From the NCBI RefSeq assembly GCF_036231355.1, contig NZ_CP109496.1:5456001-5520000 (forward strand): a stretch of DNA of 64,000 nt, written 5' to 3'. This stretch comes from Streptomyces sp. NBC_01431. GTDB taxonomy: Bacteria > Actinomycetota > Actinomycetes > Streptomycetales > Streptomycetaceae. The notes beneath the pieces are model-generated. The model was not told the origin of the DNA and searched no databases. It saw only the letters and a list, made by a program, of their open reading frames with translations. The position numbers and the translations under genes are program-made. The first letter of the stretch is position 1, and every line of letters begins with the position of its first letter. Of this stretch, positions 17,578 through 26,298 are shown one piece after another.

Positions 17578-20500
17578 GAGGTGTCCTTGGATGTGGTGGG
17601 AGCGGCGGAGGCTTCGGGGCCGCGGCGCAGTCCCTCGGTGTACGCGGTCACCACCCGGTCCGCGATCTCGGCCGGGATCCGGTCGGTGCGTACGGAGGCG
17701 GTGATCAGGGCGCCGTCCGCGGTGGTGCGGACGTCCAGCTCCAGCTCGGTGAACATGGTGGGTGCGCCGATGCGGGACAACTCGGCGGTGCAGCCCGCGA
17801 GTTCGAGCCTTGGGTCGGGGTCGTCCTGCATCAGGAAGCTCGGCATCGGCCGCAGCGACTCGCCGCCGCCGGTGAGGACCACGGTGCGGGCCAGCTGGGC
17901 GCCGCCGGTCTCCTGGGCGGCGAGCGCCTCGTCGACACGCGTCACGGCCTGCTCAAGGAGCCCGCCGTCGGCGTCCTTGTGCGGCGGCCAGAACCGCAGG
18001 AACAGAAGGTCGACCCGGCAGCTGACGGCGGAGGCGAGCACCTCGCTGCCGCGGCGGGCCACCGGGACCTTGACCGCGATGTCGGGCTGTCCGGTCAAGT
18101 CCCGCAGGACCAGGCCGAATTGTGCGGCCAGCATCGCGAAGCGGGTGGTGCCGAGCGAGCGGGCCCGCTCGTCCCAGCGGGCGAGCTCCGCGTGGGTCAC
18201 GGTGCGCGAAGGAGAGTACCCGGGCCCGGCGTTGAGGCTGTTGTCGACCCGGCCCGGCAGTTCCAGGGGCTCCTGGAGCTCCAGGTGGTCCTCCCAGTAC
18301 TCCTGCTGCGCCGCCAGGTCCACGCGGGAGATCACCCTGCGGTGGTCGGCGGACACCTCGGCCAGGCCCCCGGCCGGTGCGGGGAACTCGGGTGCGCGGC
18401 CCGCGAGCCGGGCGGCGTAGGAGAGCGACAGATCGCCCGCGAGCACCGTCTCGGACGCGCCGTCGAACGCCACGTGGTGGGCGACCAGGCCGAACAGCGT
18501 GCGGGAGGTGTCCTCGGCGCGGACGACCGCGCACCGCCACACCTGGGCGTCGCGGACGGCGAGCGGGGTGAGGGCCGCGGCCAGCCACGTGGTGGCCGCG
18601 GCCTGTTCGTCGGCGGCGTCCGCGATGCGGATCACCTCGGCGGGGGCCGGCTGCTCGGGCACCACCGCGTACCCGATCTCGTTGTCGCGGATCAGGTACC
18701 GGGAGTGCAGGGCCTGGTGGCGCAGATGGACGTCGCCGACCGCTGCCTGGAGCGCGTCGAGGTCGACCGCTCCCTCGATCCACCAGGTCATCCGGCAGAG
18801 CCCGCCGAGGCCGTCCTTGTCGTGGGCGGCGGCGAACAGGAAGCCGGACTGCTCGGGCGGCAGCAGGATCTCGCCGGGCTCCAGGCCCGGCACCGGGGCC
18901 TCGGCCGTGGCGGAGCGCGCGGTGGCGTCCAGCCACTGGGCGAGCCGGCGCACGGTCGGCGTGCGGAAGATCTGCGAGGGCTGCACGGCCGCGCCGAGCA
19001 CCGCGTCTAGGTGCTGGCACAGCCGGGCCGCTTCGAGCGAGCTGCCGCCGAGCTCGAAGAACGAGACGTCGCCCGGCACCCGTTCGGTGTCGAGTACGGC
19101 GCGGAACCCGTCGGCGACCAGTGCCGCGGTGCCCTCGAACGCCTCGGCGGGCGCCTCGATGCGGTCGTGCTCCGCGCGGACCCGCGCGGCCAGCTCCCGC
19201 CGGTCGATCTTCCCGTTCGCCAACTGCGGGAACTGTTCCAGGAGTTGGACGCGTCGCGGCACCAGGTACTCCGGCAACAGCTCGGTGAGCCGCTCGCGCA
19301 GCTCCTGGGGCCCGGTGCCGCCCTCGCCGCGCGTGTAGAACAGCGCGAGCCCGTAGTACGAACCGTCGGGCTTGGGTATCGGCACGACCGCGGCGCCGGT
19401 CACCGTGGCCACCCGCTCCACGGTGCGCTCCACCTCGGCCGGCTCGATCCGGTGCCCCCGGATCTTGATCTGGCGGTCGCCGCGGCCGGTGTAGTGGAAC
19501 ACCCCTTCCGCCGACCGGTTCCCCAAGTCACCTGTCCGGTACAGGCGTTGGCGTACCCCGTCGATCTCGACGTCGACGAAGACCGCCCCGGTCAGCTCGG
19601 GGTCGCCGAGGTAGCCGCGGGCCAGCCCCGAGCCGCCCAGGCACAGCTCGCCGGTCTCGCCCGGCGCGCACACCCGGGTGCCGTCCAGGACGTACACATC
19701 GGTGTGCGCGAGGGCGTGGCCGAGCGGGATGCCGGCCGGGTCGTCGCAGTCCTCGGGCCGCACCTCGTGCCCGGTGACGACGGCCCCGCACTCGACGGGC
19801 CCGTACACATTGAGCAGCCGGATGCCGGGGTGCGCGGCGAGGAAGCTCCGCACCCGGGTCGGGGCGGCCCGCTCGCCGCCGATGGACAGCCACTTCATCC
19901 CGGCGAAGGCGCCCACGTCCGTGGTGACCAGCATGTTGAACAGCTGGGTCGTCATGAACGCGGCGTTCACGCCGTCCTCGGCGATCAGCGCGCGCAGGGT
20001 GCGCGGCACGAGCACCGTCTCGTCGAGCAGTACGGTCCGGCCGCCGGTGAGCAGCATGCTCCAGCAGTCCAGGGTGAAGCCGTCCCAGGTCGGGGGAGCG
20101 GTCTGCGGCATCACGGTGCCGGGGCCCAGCTCGGCGTAGAAGTCGCCGTCGAACAGGCGCACCGCGTTCTCGTGGGTGGACACCACGCCCTTGGGGTTGC
20201 CGGTGGAGCCCGAGGTGAAGAACACCGAGCACGCGTCGGTACCGCTCACCGCGACCGGCGCGGGGGTCAGCCCGCGGGCCGCGGTGACGGTCAGGTCCTC
20301 GGCCGGCGGTGTCCACACCGGCACCGACCAGGCGCCGTCCACGGTGGTCACCAGGAGCGGCGCGCCCAGCTGGCCGATCACTCCTTCGAGCCGGTCGACG
20401 GGCCACCGGGGGTCCAGGTACGAATAGCCGGCCCCGCACTTGAACAGCGCCAGCAGCACCGCGATCAGCGGGGTGCCGCGCTCCATGAGCACCGGAACCA

Positions 20501-20708
20501 GCTGCCCGCGGCGCACGCCGTGGGCCTGCAACAGCGCCGCGTAACCGTCGGACGCGGCGTCCAGCTCGCGATAGGAGACGCCGACCGCGCGGTGGGAGAC
20601 GGCGATCGCCTCGGGGAAGCGGCGGGCCGCGTCCTGGAACAGGCCGTGCATCGTCTCGCCCCGCACGAAGCGGCTCGTGCCCGTCGTGGGCTCAAGGAGT
20701 ACGGTCAT
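17565..20708 (-). CDS. Monomodular NRPS: adenylation - PCP - condensation
   Basis: A 1047-aa protein with domain order A (about 15-515), PCP (about 530-600) and C (about 625-1030). The A domain has TSGSTGNPKG at 165-174, WDGFTLDCW at the A4 position, YRTGDLGNRS and a terminal NGKIDRREL. The PCP serine is S557 (LGGSSLEA). The C domain keeps its catalytic HHVAFDG (H744, H745, D749). It activates one amino acid and, with the C domain after the carrier, could condense it with another thioester, an amine or a hydroxyl. Position among the GT genes suggests it decorates the polyketide or sugars with an aminoacyl group. The C-first order is reversed here: there is no upstream C, so it is an initiating module ending in C. 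Substrate not predictable by eye. Confidence 0.92.
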   Translation of the reverse strand: MTVLLEPTTGTSRFVRGETMHGLFQDAARRFPEAIAVSHRAVGVSYRELDAASDGYAALLQAHGVRRGQLVPVLMERGTPLIAVLLALFKCGAGYSYLDPRWPVDRLEGVIGQLGAPLLVTTVDGAWSVPVWTPPAEDLTVTAARGLTPAPVAVSGTDACSVFFTSGSTGNPKGVVSTHENAVRLFDGDFYAELGPGTVMPQTAPPTWDGFTLDCWSMLLTGGRTVLLDETVLVPRTLRALIAEDGVNAAFMTTQLFNMLVTTDVGAFAGMKWLSIGGERAAPTRVRSFLAAHPGIRLLNVYGPVECGAVVTGHEVRPEDCDDPAGIPLGHALAHTDVYVLDGTRVCAPGETGELCLGGSGLARGYLGDPELTGAVFVDVEIDGVRQRLYRTGDLGNRSAEGVFHYTGRGDRQIKIRGHRIEPAEVERTVERVATVTGAAVVPIPKPDGSYYGLALFYTRGEGGTGPQELRERLTELLPEYLVPRRVQLLEQFPQLANGKIDRRELAARVRAEHDRIEAPAEAFEGTAALVADGFRAVLDTERVPGDVSFFELGGSSLEAARLCQHLDAVLGAAVQPSQIFRTPTVRRLAQWLDATARSATAEAPVPGLEPGEILLPPEQSGFLFAAAHDKDGLGGLCRMTWWIEGAVDLDALQAAVGDVHLRHQALHSRYLIRDNEIGYAVVPEQPAPAEVIRIADAADEQAAATTWLAAALTPLAVRDAQVWRCAVVRAEDTSRTLFGLVAHHVAFDGASETVLAGDLSLSYAARLAGRAPEFPAPAGGLAEVSADHRRVISRVDLAAQQEYWEDHLELQEPLELPGRVDNSLNAGPGYSPSRTVTHAELARWDERARSLGTTRFAMLAAQFGLVLRDLTGQPDIAVKVPVARRGSEVLASAVSCRVDLLFLRFWPPHKDADGGLLEQAVTRVDEALAAQETGGAQLARTVVLTGGGESLRPMPSFLMQDDPDPRLELAGCTAELSRIGAPTMFTELELDVRTTADGALITASVRTDRIPAEIADRVVTAYTEGLRRGPEASAAPTTSKDTSCVY

Positions 20709-21907
20709 CGTCTTGCTGTCTCCTCAGGTGTGGGAACGTCCGTGTGACCGGCTCGTACGCACTCCTCCAGGAAGCCCACGAGCTGGTCGGGGGTGGGCAT
20801 CGAGTCGATCTCGGCGCGCATGGCCCCGGACCGCTCCCGGTAGGAGGACCGGGAGAGCAGGTCCTGGACGGCCGCGCCGACCGCGCCCTCCTCGGCGCCG
20901 GCGGGCAGCGCGGTACCCGCGCCGGACGCGCGCACCAGATCGGACCAGTGCTCCTGGAAGGCGTTGCGCGGCAGGAGCAGCTGCGGCAGGCCGTGGGTGA
21001 CGGCGATGAGACCGCTGCCGACGCCGCCGTGGTGGACCAGCGCGTCGCAGTGCGCGAGCAGCACGTCGAGCGGGAACGACTCGACCATCCGTACGCCGTC
21101 GGGGAGTTGACCGGTGTTGGCGGCCTGCTCGGGGGTGACCGCGAGGACGACATCGGTGTCCAGGGCGAGCAGCGAGCGCACCACCTGGTCGCGTACCTCG
21201 TCCAGGGCGGTGGTGGTGACGCCGCCGGTGACACAGACCAGCGGCCGGCCCGAGGAGCGTTCGGCCCGCAGCCACCCGGGCAGCGCGGCCGGCCCCGCGA
21301 ACGGAACGTAACGCATGTTGGCGCGGCGCACCCCGTGCGGCGGGCGCAGTCCCGGCGGGCACGGATCGATCCACACCGAGGGGCCGACGACCGGTTCGGC
21401 GCCGAAGCGCTCGAAGAGCTTCGCGTAGGAGGGGCGAAGGTCCGCCTCGCTCTCGCAGTGCACGCCGAGCGAGACGCCCCAGGTGTGGCCGACCGCCGGA
21501 ACCTTGATCGCGGCGGCGGCCACCAGACCCGCGGCGGCCGCCGTGTCGTGCACCACGATGTCCGGGCGCCAGAAGCGGGCGAAGTCCACGAGGTCGTCGG
21601 TGAGGGTGTCGGCGACGGCGACCATCTTCTCGATGAGCGCCTCGCTCAGATCGGCGTCGAGTACGGCCACCGACTCGGCGGCCGCCTTCAACCGCCCGGG
21701 GCCGAGGCCGAGTTGACGGGCCGCGACCTCTGCGGTGGCGGCCTCGTCGCCGACGGGCACGGCCACCAGGCCGGCCCGGGTGACCGGGGCCACGCACTGG
21801 GGCCGCACCGCCACCCGCACCTCGTGGCCCGCAAGGCGGCAGGCCCAGGCGAGCGGGATGATCCAGGGGACATGGGCCGGGCCGTGCCCCACGAACAACA
21901 CGCGCAT
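20705..21907 (-). CDS. GT1 family glycosyltransferase D
   Basis: A 400-aa GT-B protein. It starts RVLFVGHGPAHVPWIIPLA and carries LVHHGGVGSGLIAVTHGLPQ at the donor site. It is more divergent than A-C (HTWGVSL instead of HRWGVDP). Its stop overlaps the NRPS start (ATGA). About 140 bases with a terminator hairpin and TCGA-type sites separate it from the ABC permease upstream, so it likely heads its own transcript (GT D, NRPS, GT C, GT B, exporter, GT A). It may use a different sugar or acceptor. Confidence 0.9.
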   Translation of the reverse strand: MRVLFVGHGPAHVPWIIPLAWACRLAGHEVRVAVRPQCVAPVTRAGLVAVPVGDEAATAEVAARQLGLGPGRLKAAAESVAVLDADLSEALIEKMVAVADTLTDDLVDFARFWRPDIVVHDTAAAAGLVAAAAIKVPAVGHTWGVSLGVHCESEADLRPSYAKLFERFGAEPVVGPSVWIDPCPPGLRPPHGVRRANMRYVPFAGPAALPGWLRAERSSGRPLVCVTGGVTTTALDEVRDQVVRSLLALDTDVVLAVTPEQAANTGQLPDGVRMVESFPLDVLLAHCDALVHHGGVGSGLIAVTHGLPQLLLPRNAFQEHWSDLVRASGAGTALPAGAEEGAVGAAVQDLLSRSSYRERSGAMRAEIDSMPTPDQLVGFLEECVRAGHTDVPTPEETARR

Positions 21908-21997
21908 TCAGTTGCCTCACTCCATCGCGTACGGTCAGTGGCAGGGCAAGGGTGGAGGCACCCGCTCGAATGCGACTCGCGTCCGGTACGAACACGA

Positions 21998-22031
21998 AAG
22001 TGCCCGCGGGGAGTTGACCCCACGGGCACTT
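21998..22031. terminator. Hairpin between ABC exporter and GT D
   Basis: A nine-base outer stem AAGTGCCCG/CGGGCACTT (21998-22006 with 22023-22031) plus an inner GGGG/CCCC surround loop AGTTGA. It would end the GT F - GT E - ABC transcript before GT D. The stretch 21964-21979 (GCTCGAATGCGACTCG) just beyond may be part of a promoter for GT D. Confidence 0.75.
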
Positions 22032-22046
22032 CGGATGCGGTACGGA

Positions 22047-22760
22047 TCAGGCGCGGCGGCCGCCCCTGCGGTAGGCGAAGGCGGCGAAGGCCGCGAGCAG
22101 CGCCGTCCACAGGGCGAGCACACCGAGCCCGGTGCCGCTCGGCGCGGAGTTGGCGGCCGCGTCCCAGGACAGCTGGGCGTAGCGGTAGACCGGGGTCTCC
22201 TTCGACAGCGGCTGGAGCCACTGCGGCAGGCTGTCGGTCGGCATCATCAGACCGCCCAGCAGCGTCAGCGTCAGGTACGAGACGGTGCCGGCGATCTGCG
22301 CGAGCTGCGCCTTGAACAGGTAGCCGATGCCGATGCCGAGCATCGCGAGCGGGGCGATGCCGACCCACAGCAGCAGGAAGATCTCCAGCCAGGTGCCGGG
22401 CGAGAGGTCGACGCCGCGGTAGAACTTGCCGATCAGGCCGATGACCACGATCGGCAGGATGCCCAGGCACGTGGCGACGGCGCCGCGGGCGATGACGACC
22501 TGCACGGGCGAGAGCGGGGTGAGCCGCAGCTGGCGCAGCCAGCCGAGCGCCCGGTCCTCGGCGATGCCGGTGCCGTTGGTGATGACCACGCCGAGCGCGC
22601 CGAACGCCGCCGCGCCGACCATGGCCCGCACCAGGGACTCCTGGTCGGGGCCACCGCCCGCGAGGGTGACGTACAGGCCGACCGGCATGATGAGGCTCAT
22701 CATGAGGTAGCCGCCATTGCGGACCAGCCGCAGGATTTCGAGGCGGATGTAACCGAGCAT
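22047..22760 (-). CDS. ABC-2 type exporter permease
   Basis: A 237-aa, six-span membrane protein of the ABC-2 family (DrrB-like). Hydrophobic segments include MMSLIMPVGLYVTLAGG, FGALGVVITNGTGIAEDRA and IFLLLWVGIAPLAMLGIGIG. ALGWLRQLRLTPLSP matches the cytoplasmic loop conserved in drug-exporting ABC-2 permeases. Its start overlaps the ATPase stop (TGATG), so the two form a transporter pair for product efflux and self-resistance. Confidence 0.9.
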   Translation of the reverse strand: MLGYIRLEILRLVRNGGYLMMSLIMPVGLYVTLAGGGPDQESLVRAMVGAAAFGALGVVITNGTGIAEDRALGWLRQLRLTPLSPVQVVIARGAVATCLGILPIVVIGLIGKFYRGVDLSPGTWLEIFLLLWVGIAPLAMLGIGIGYLFKAQLAQIAGTVSYLTLTLLGGLMMPTDSLPQWLQPLSKETPVYRYAQLSWDAAANSAPSGTGLGVLALWTALLAAFAAFAYRRGGRRA

Positions 22761-23728
22761 CAGTTGGTCCGTCCTTCCGGGGCGGGCGCGTGGCGCGACT
22801 GGTGGGTGAGGGCGATGAAGGCCTCCTCCAGGCCCACGCCCGAGACCTCCAGGTCGGTGAAGGCGTCGGCGCGCGACAGCGCGTGCACCGTCGAGTCGGA
22901 GTCGCTGGTGCGCAGGTGGACGCGGCCGCCGCGGAACTCCACGGAGCTGACGCCCGGCAGCAGGTCGAAGCCGTTCTGGCCGGTGCGCGGCACGAAGCTG
23001 ACCGTGCGGCCCTCGATCATGGACTTGATCTGCGAGGTGGTGCCGTCGGCGACCACCCGGCCCGAGGCGATGACCACGACGCGGTCCGCGCTGTCGTCGG
23101 CCTCTTCGAGGTAGTGCGTCGAGAACAGCACGGTGTTGCCGCGCTCGGCGTACCGCTGCATCGCGGCCCACAGCTCGCGCCGCGACTCCACGTCGAGAGC
23201 GGCGGTCGGCTCGTCGAGCACCACCAGGTCCGGGTCGCCGGCCAGCGCGAGCGCGAAGCGCACCCGCTGGGCCTGGCCGCCGGAGAGCCGGTCCACATTG
23301 CGGCCCGCGATCTTGGTGAGCTCGGCGAGCTCCAGGACCTCGTTCAGCGGCAGCGGCTTGCGGTAGGTCTGGCGCACGAAGTCGACCAGCTCGCGCACCG
23401 AGACCCGGGGAATCATCTTCCCCTCCTGGAGCATGGCTCCCAAGTGCCCGGCGCGCATGGCGAGTTCGGGCTTCTTGCCGAAGACCTCGATGGTGCCCTG
23501 GTCCGGCGGGAAGAGCCCGAGGAGCATGTTGATGGTGGTGGACTTGCCGGCGCCGTTGGGGCCGAGGAGGGCGACCGTCTCACCGCGCCCGATCGTCAGA
23601 TCGATCCCGTCGACGGCGCGGACGCTGCCGTACTCCTTGACTACACCCTTGAAGACGACCGCGGGCGGGCCGTGCTGTTCTGCCATGGGGGGTGGCACCT
23701 GTTCCCTTTCCTGTGTGAGTGAGCGCAT
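22760..23728 (-). CDS. ABC exporter ATPase (DrrA-like)
   Basis: A 322-aa ATP-binding subunit with Walker A GPNGAGKST, signature RLSGGQAQR, Walker B LVVLDEPT and switch STHYLEEAD. The C-terminal 80 residues form the extra domain of antibiotic exporters such as DrrA. Start ATG 23728 lies right after the GT E stop; ATG 23686 (AEQHGPPAV) is an alternative. With the permease it should export the cluster product and confer resistance. Confidence 0.93.
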   Translation of the reverse strand: MRSLTQEREQVPPPMAEQHGPPAVVFKGVVKEYGSVRAVDGIDLTIGRGETVALLGPNGAGKSTTINMLLGLFPPDQGTIEVFGKKPELAMRAGHLGAMLQEGKMIPRVSVRELVDFVRQTYRKPLPLNEVLELAELTKIAGRNVDRLSGGQAQRVRFALALAGDPDLVVLDEPTAALDVESRRELWAAMQRYAERGNTVLFSTHYLEEADDSADRVVVIASGRVVADGTTSQIKSMIEGRTVSFVPRTGQNGFDLLPGVSSVEFRGGRVHLRTSDSDSTVHALSRADAFTDLEVSGVGLEEAFIALTHQSRHAPAPEGRTN

Positions 23729-23729
23729 G

Positions 23730-24896
23730 TCAGATCAGCCCTTCCAAGGTGTGGACCAGCTCTGTGGGGCCTGGCAGGCATTCGATCTCCGCGCGTACGT
23801 CGAGCGCGGCCTTGCGATGGCGTTCGTCTTCGAGGAGACCGGTGAGGGCCTCCCGGACGAGCCGGGGGTCGTGCTGCTCGGCCTCGGTGGCGAGGCTGAG
23901 CCCGGATCCGGACTCCTGGACGAGCCGGCCGGTGGTCTGGAGGAACGGCTTGTCGCCGGGCAGCACCAGCTGCGGCACCGCCGAGGCGAAGGACGTCATG
24001 CTGGTCCCGCTGCCGCCGTGGTGGACGGCGAGGGCCGTGTGGCGCATCACCGGACCGATCGGGAAGCGGTCGACGACCTTGACCGAGGACGGGATCCCGG
24101 CGAGCGCCGAGTGGTACTGGGCGTCGATCGGGAACAACACGTCCACGCCCTGCTCGGTGCAGGCGTCCAGGACGTGCCGGAAGCCCAGCGGCAGTTCGCC
24201 GGTCTCGGCGAGCACCCGGCCGTGCCACATGCCCAGGCACAGCAGCGCCCGCGGCCGCTCGGGCCGCATGACCGCCCAGTCGGGCAGTTCGGCGGTGCCG
24301 CAGTACGGGATGTACCGCGACAGCAGGCCCGGGGTGTTGTCGCCCTCGGGGAGCAGCGAGGCCGGGCTCGGGTCGATGACGAGGGCCGGGTCGGGGAAGC
24401 CGTCGGCCCCGAACTCGACGCACAGATTGTGGAGTTGGACTTTGGCGCGGCGAAGCAGCGGGCTGGTGAAGTCGTCCGGACCCCAGCGGTGGATGATGCC
24501 GGGCACACCGAGCGCGCCGGCGACGACAAGGCCGCCGAACTCCACCGGGTCGGTCATCACCAGATCCGGCTCCCAGGCGCGGCCGAGGGTGACCAGGTCG
24601 TCGATGTAGCCGCCGAGCCGGGTGCGCCAGCGCTCGCCGACCGCGTCCCACTCGGAGTCCGCACGGCGGTCCATGCCGGCCCGGTCGGGCATCGCCACGG
24701 CGCCGGGCCGGGTCAGCCGCTGGCGGGTCTCGCCGCCGCCGACCAGGCGGGTGTCGAGCCCCGCGGCGGACGCGAACTTCACGAGCTCGGCATCCCCGGC
24801 CACCAGCACCTGGTGCCCGGCCGCCCGCAGTGCCCAGGTCAGCGGCACCATCGGCACGATGTGGCTGGGGACCAGAGCCGTCACTAGGACGCGCAT
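23730..24896 (-). CDS. GT1 family glycosyltransferase E
   Basis: A 388-aa GT-B enzyme, RVLVTALVPSHIVPMVPLTWA at the N terminus and AVHHGGSGTSMTSFASAVPQ at the donor site. HRWGPDD replaces the HRWGVDP of A-C. The open frame continues far upstream across GT F in another frame, but ATG 24896 begins the real fold and overlaps the GT F stop by 13 bases (ATGCGCGTCCTAG). It lies directly before the ABC exporter. Confidence 0.91.
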   Translation of the reverse strand: MRVLVTALVPSHIVPMVPLTWALRAAGHQVLVAGDAELVKFASAAGLDTRLVGGGETRQRLTRPGAVAMPDRAGMDRRADSEWDAVGERWRTRLGGYIDDLVTLGRAWEPDLVMTDPVEFGGLVVAGALGVPGIIHRWGPDDFTSPLLRRAKVQLHNLCVEFGADGFPDPALVIDPSPASLLPEGDNTPGLLSRYIPYCGTAELPDWAVMRPERPRALLCLGMWHGRVLAETGELPLGFRHVLDACTEQGVDVLFPIDAQYHSALAGIPSSVKVVDRFPIGPVMRHTALAVHHGGSGTSMTSFASAVPQLVLPGDKPFLQTTGRLVQESGSGLSLATEAEQHDPRLVREALTGLLEDERHRKAALDVRAEIECLPGPTELVHTLEGLI

Positions 24897-26083
24897 GTCT
24901 CCTCCTGGACGGTCGCGGCTACGAGTTCTTCGAGGTCGCTCACCAGCTGCTCCACCGGCGGGCAGGCGAGGATGGAGCGCCGCACGGCCGCCGCGCGCAG
25001 CCGGAACGAGGGCTCGGTGAGCAGCCGGTCCAGCGCTTCGGTGACCGTCTCGGCGGTGACCCAGTACGCGGGCAGGTTGATGCCGCTGCCGGCCTCGGCG
25101 ACGTGCTCGGCCGAGTTGGGCTGGTCGTCGTACATCGGCGTGACGAGCATCGGCGTACCGCTGCGCAGGCCCTCGCGGATGCTGCTGTGGCCGCCGTGTG
25201 TGATGAACACGTCCGCGGCTTCCAGGAGCACGTCCTGCGGGACCCACTCGTTGAGCAACCGCACGTGCTCCGGAACCGCGCCGAACTCCTGCGGGTCGCG
25301 GCCCACGCCGATCGAGACGAGAGCCGTGCAGTCGACGGCGGAGACCGCCTCGATCACCGCGTGCAGCACCTCGTCGGACTTCCACGGCATGTTCGGCGCC
25401 ATCGTCCCGATGGACGCGTACACCACCGGCTTGTCCTCGGGCAGTTCGGCCAGCCACGGCAGCACCTTGTCGTCGCTGCGGTACGGGACGGTCTGGCGGT
25501 AGTGGCGCAGGGTGCGCGGGTCCAGGTCGTCGCCGGTGCAGCAGGCCGGGAGCCAGCTGACGAGCAGGTGCTCGTAAGCGGAGTTGTCCGCCGGCTTCTG
25601 CGGCAGCCCGAGTTCGGCGCGCAGCTTGTTGAGCGGGGCGTGCGTCACGGCGGGCGGCAGCAGATGGGTCGAGCCGCCGGCCACCGCGACGTGCGGGATG
25701 CCGAGCGCCTCGGCGGCGAGCAGGCCGCCCATCTCCTCGCCCTCGCGGACGATCAGGTCGGGCTTCCAGTCGGCGGCGATGTCGAGGATGTCGCGGGCCG
25801 CGGCCAGCGAGGGCGGTCCGAGCACACACTCCACGAGCCCGTCCTCGTACGCCTCCTGGTCGCCCCGGAACAGCGGGAGCGCGATCGCCTCGATGCAGAA
25901 GGGGTCCTTGGCCCAGTCGAACCCGGCCGGGAAGAAGTCGAGCCCGTAGCTCTCGCTCTCCTCGCGCATGGACTCGTCGTCGGCCACCGCGACGGTGTGC
26001 CCGGCGCGAACGGCGGCCTGGGCCAGCGGGATCAACAGGCGCAGATGGGACTTGCCCGCATGGGCGGTGAACAGGATGCGCAC
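24884..26083 (-). CDS. GT1 family glycosyltransferase F (MGT-like)
   Basis: A 399-aa GT-B protein, the most divergent of the six. It reads RILFTAHAGKSHLRLLIPLA at the start, PVVYASIGTMAPNMPWKSD in the inter-domain region and FITHGGHSSIREGLRSGTPM at the donor site, closer to macrolide/erythromycin-type GTs than to A-E. Start GTG 26083 has GGAGA upstream; an ATG at 26137 would add 18 residues but sits only 24 bases from the regulatory repeat. It is the first gene of the minus-strand operon, divergent from the KASIII-like gene. Confidence 0.9.
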   Translation of the reverse strand: MRILFTAHAGKSHLRLLIPLAQAAVRAGHTVAVADDESMREESESYGLDFFPAGFDWAKDPFCIEAIALPLFRGDQEAYEDGLVECVLGPPSLAAARDILDIAADWKPDLIVREGEEMGGLLAAEALGIPHVAVAGGSTHLLPPAVTHAPLNKLRAELGLPQKPADNSAYEHLLVSWLPACCTGDDLDPRTLRHYRQTVPYRSDDKVLPWLAELPEDKPVVYASIGTMAPNMPWKSDEVLHAVIEAVSAVDCTALVSIGVGRDPQEFGAVPEHVRLLNEWVPQDVLLEAADVFITHGGHSSIREGLRSGTPMLVTPMYDDQPNSAEHVAEAGSGINLPAYWVTAETVTEALDRLLTEPSFRLRAAAVRRSILACPPVEQLVSDLEELVAATVQEETCAS

Positions 26084-26160
26084 GGCGGGTCTCCGATTGG
26101 GGGTGGGGGCGGTCCGGCGGGGCCGCCCGTTGGTCATGCACCAGAGCGTGACCGCCTCCG

Positions 26161-26224
26161 CTCGAATCGGACTTGAGCGCTCCTCGGCCGGAGCTTCCCG
26201 TGCCGCACTCAAGTCCGATTCGAG
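26161..26224. promoter_or_regulatory. Exact 17-bp inverted repeat, SARP-like divergent operator
   Basis: CTCGAATCGGACTTGAG (26161-26177) and its exact reverse complement (26208-26224) flank 30 bases. Each arm holds two TCGA/TTGAG heptad cores 11 bp apart, the layout bound by SARP activators. One arm would face the GT F operon, the other the KASIII-like operon. The regulator is presumably the SARP at 42909 (inference). Confidence 0.75.
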
Positions 26225-26298
26225 AGGCGGTGGCGACCTTGGGCGCATGCCGTATGCCCGAAGGAACCGACCGAACCGCCGAACAGGGGAGTAGCTGG

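Noticed and set aside
23730..26141. 803-aa frame suggesting a fused protein upstream of GT E
   Set aside because: The first half is an out-of-frame reading of GT F; GT E begins with a normal GT start at 24896 with the usual 13-base overlap.
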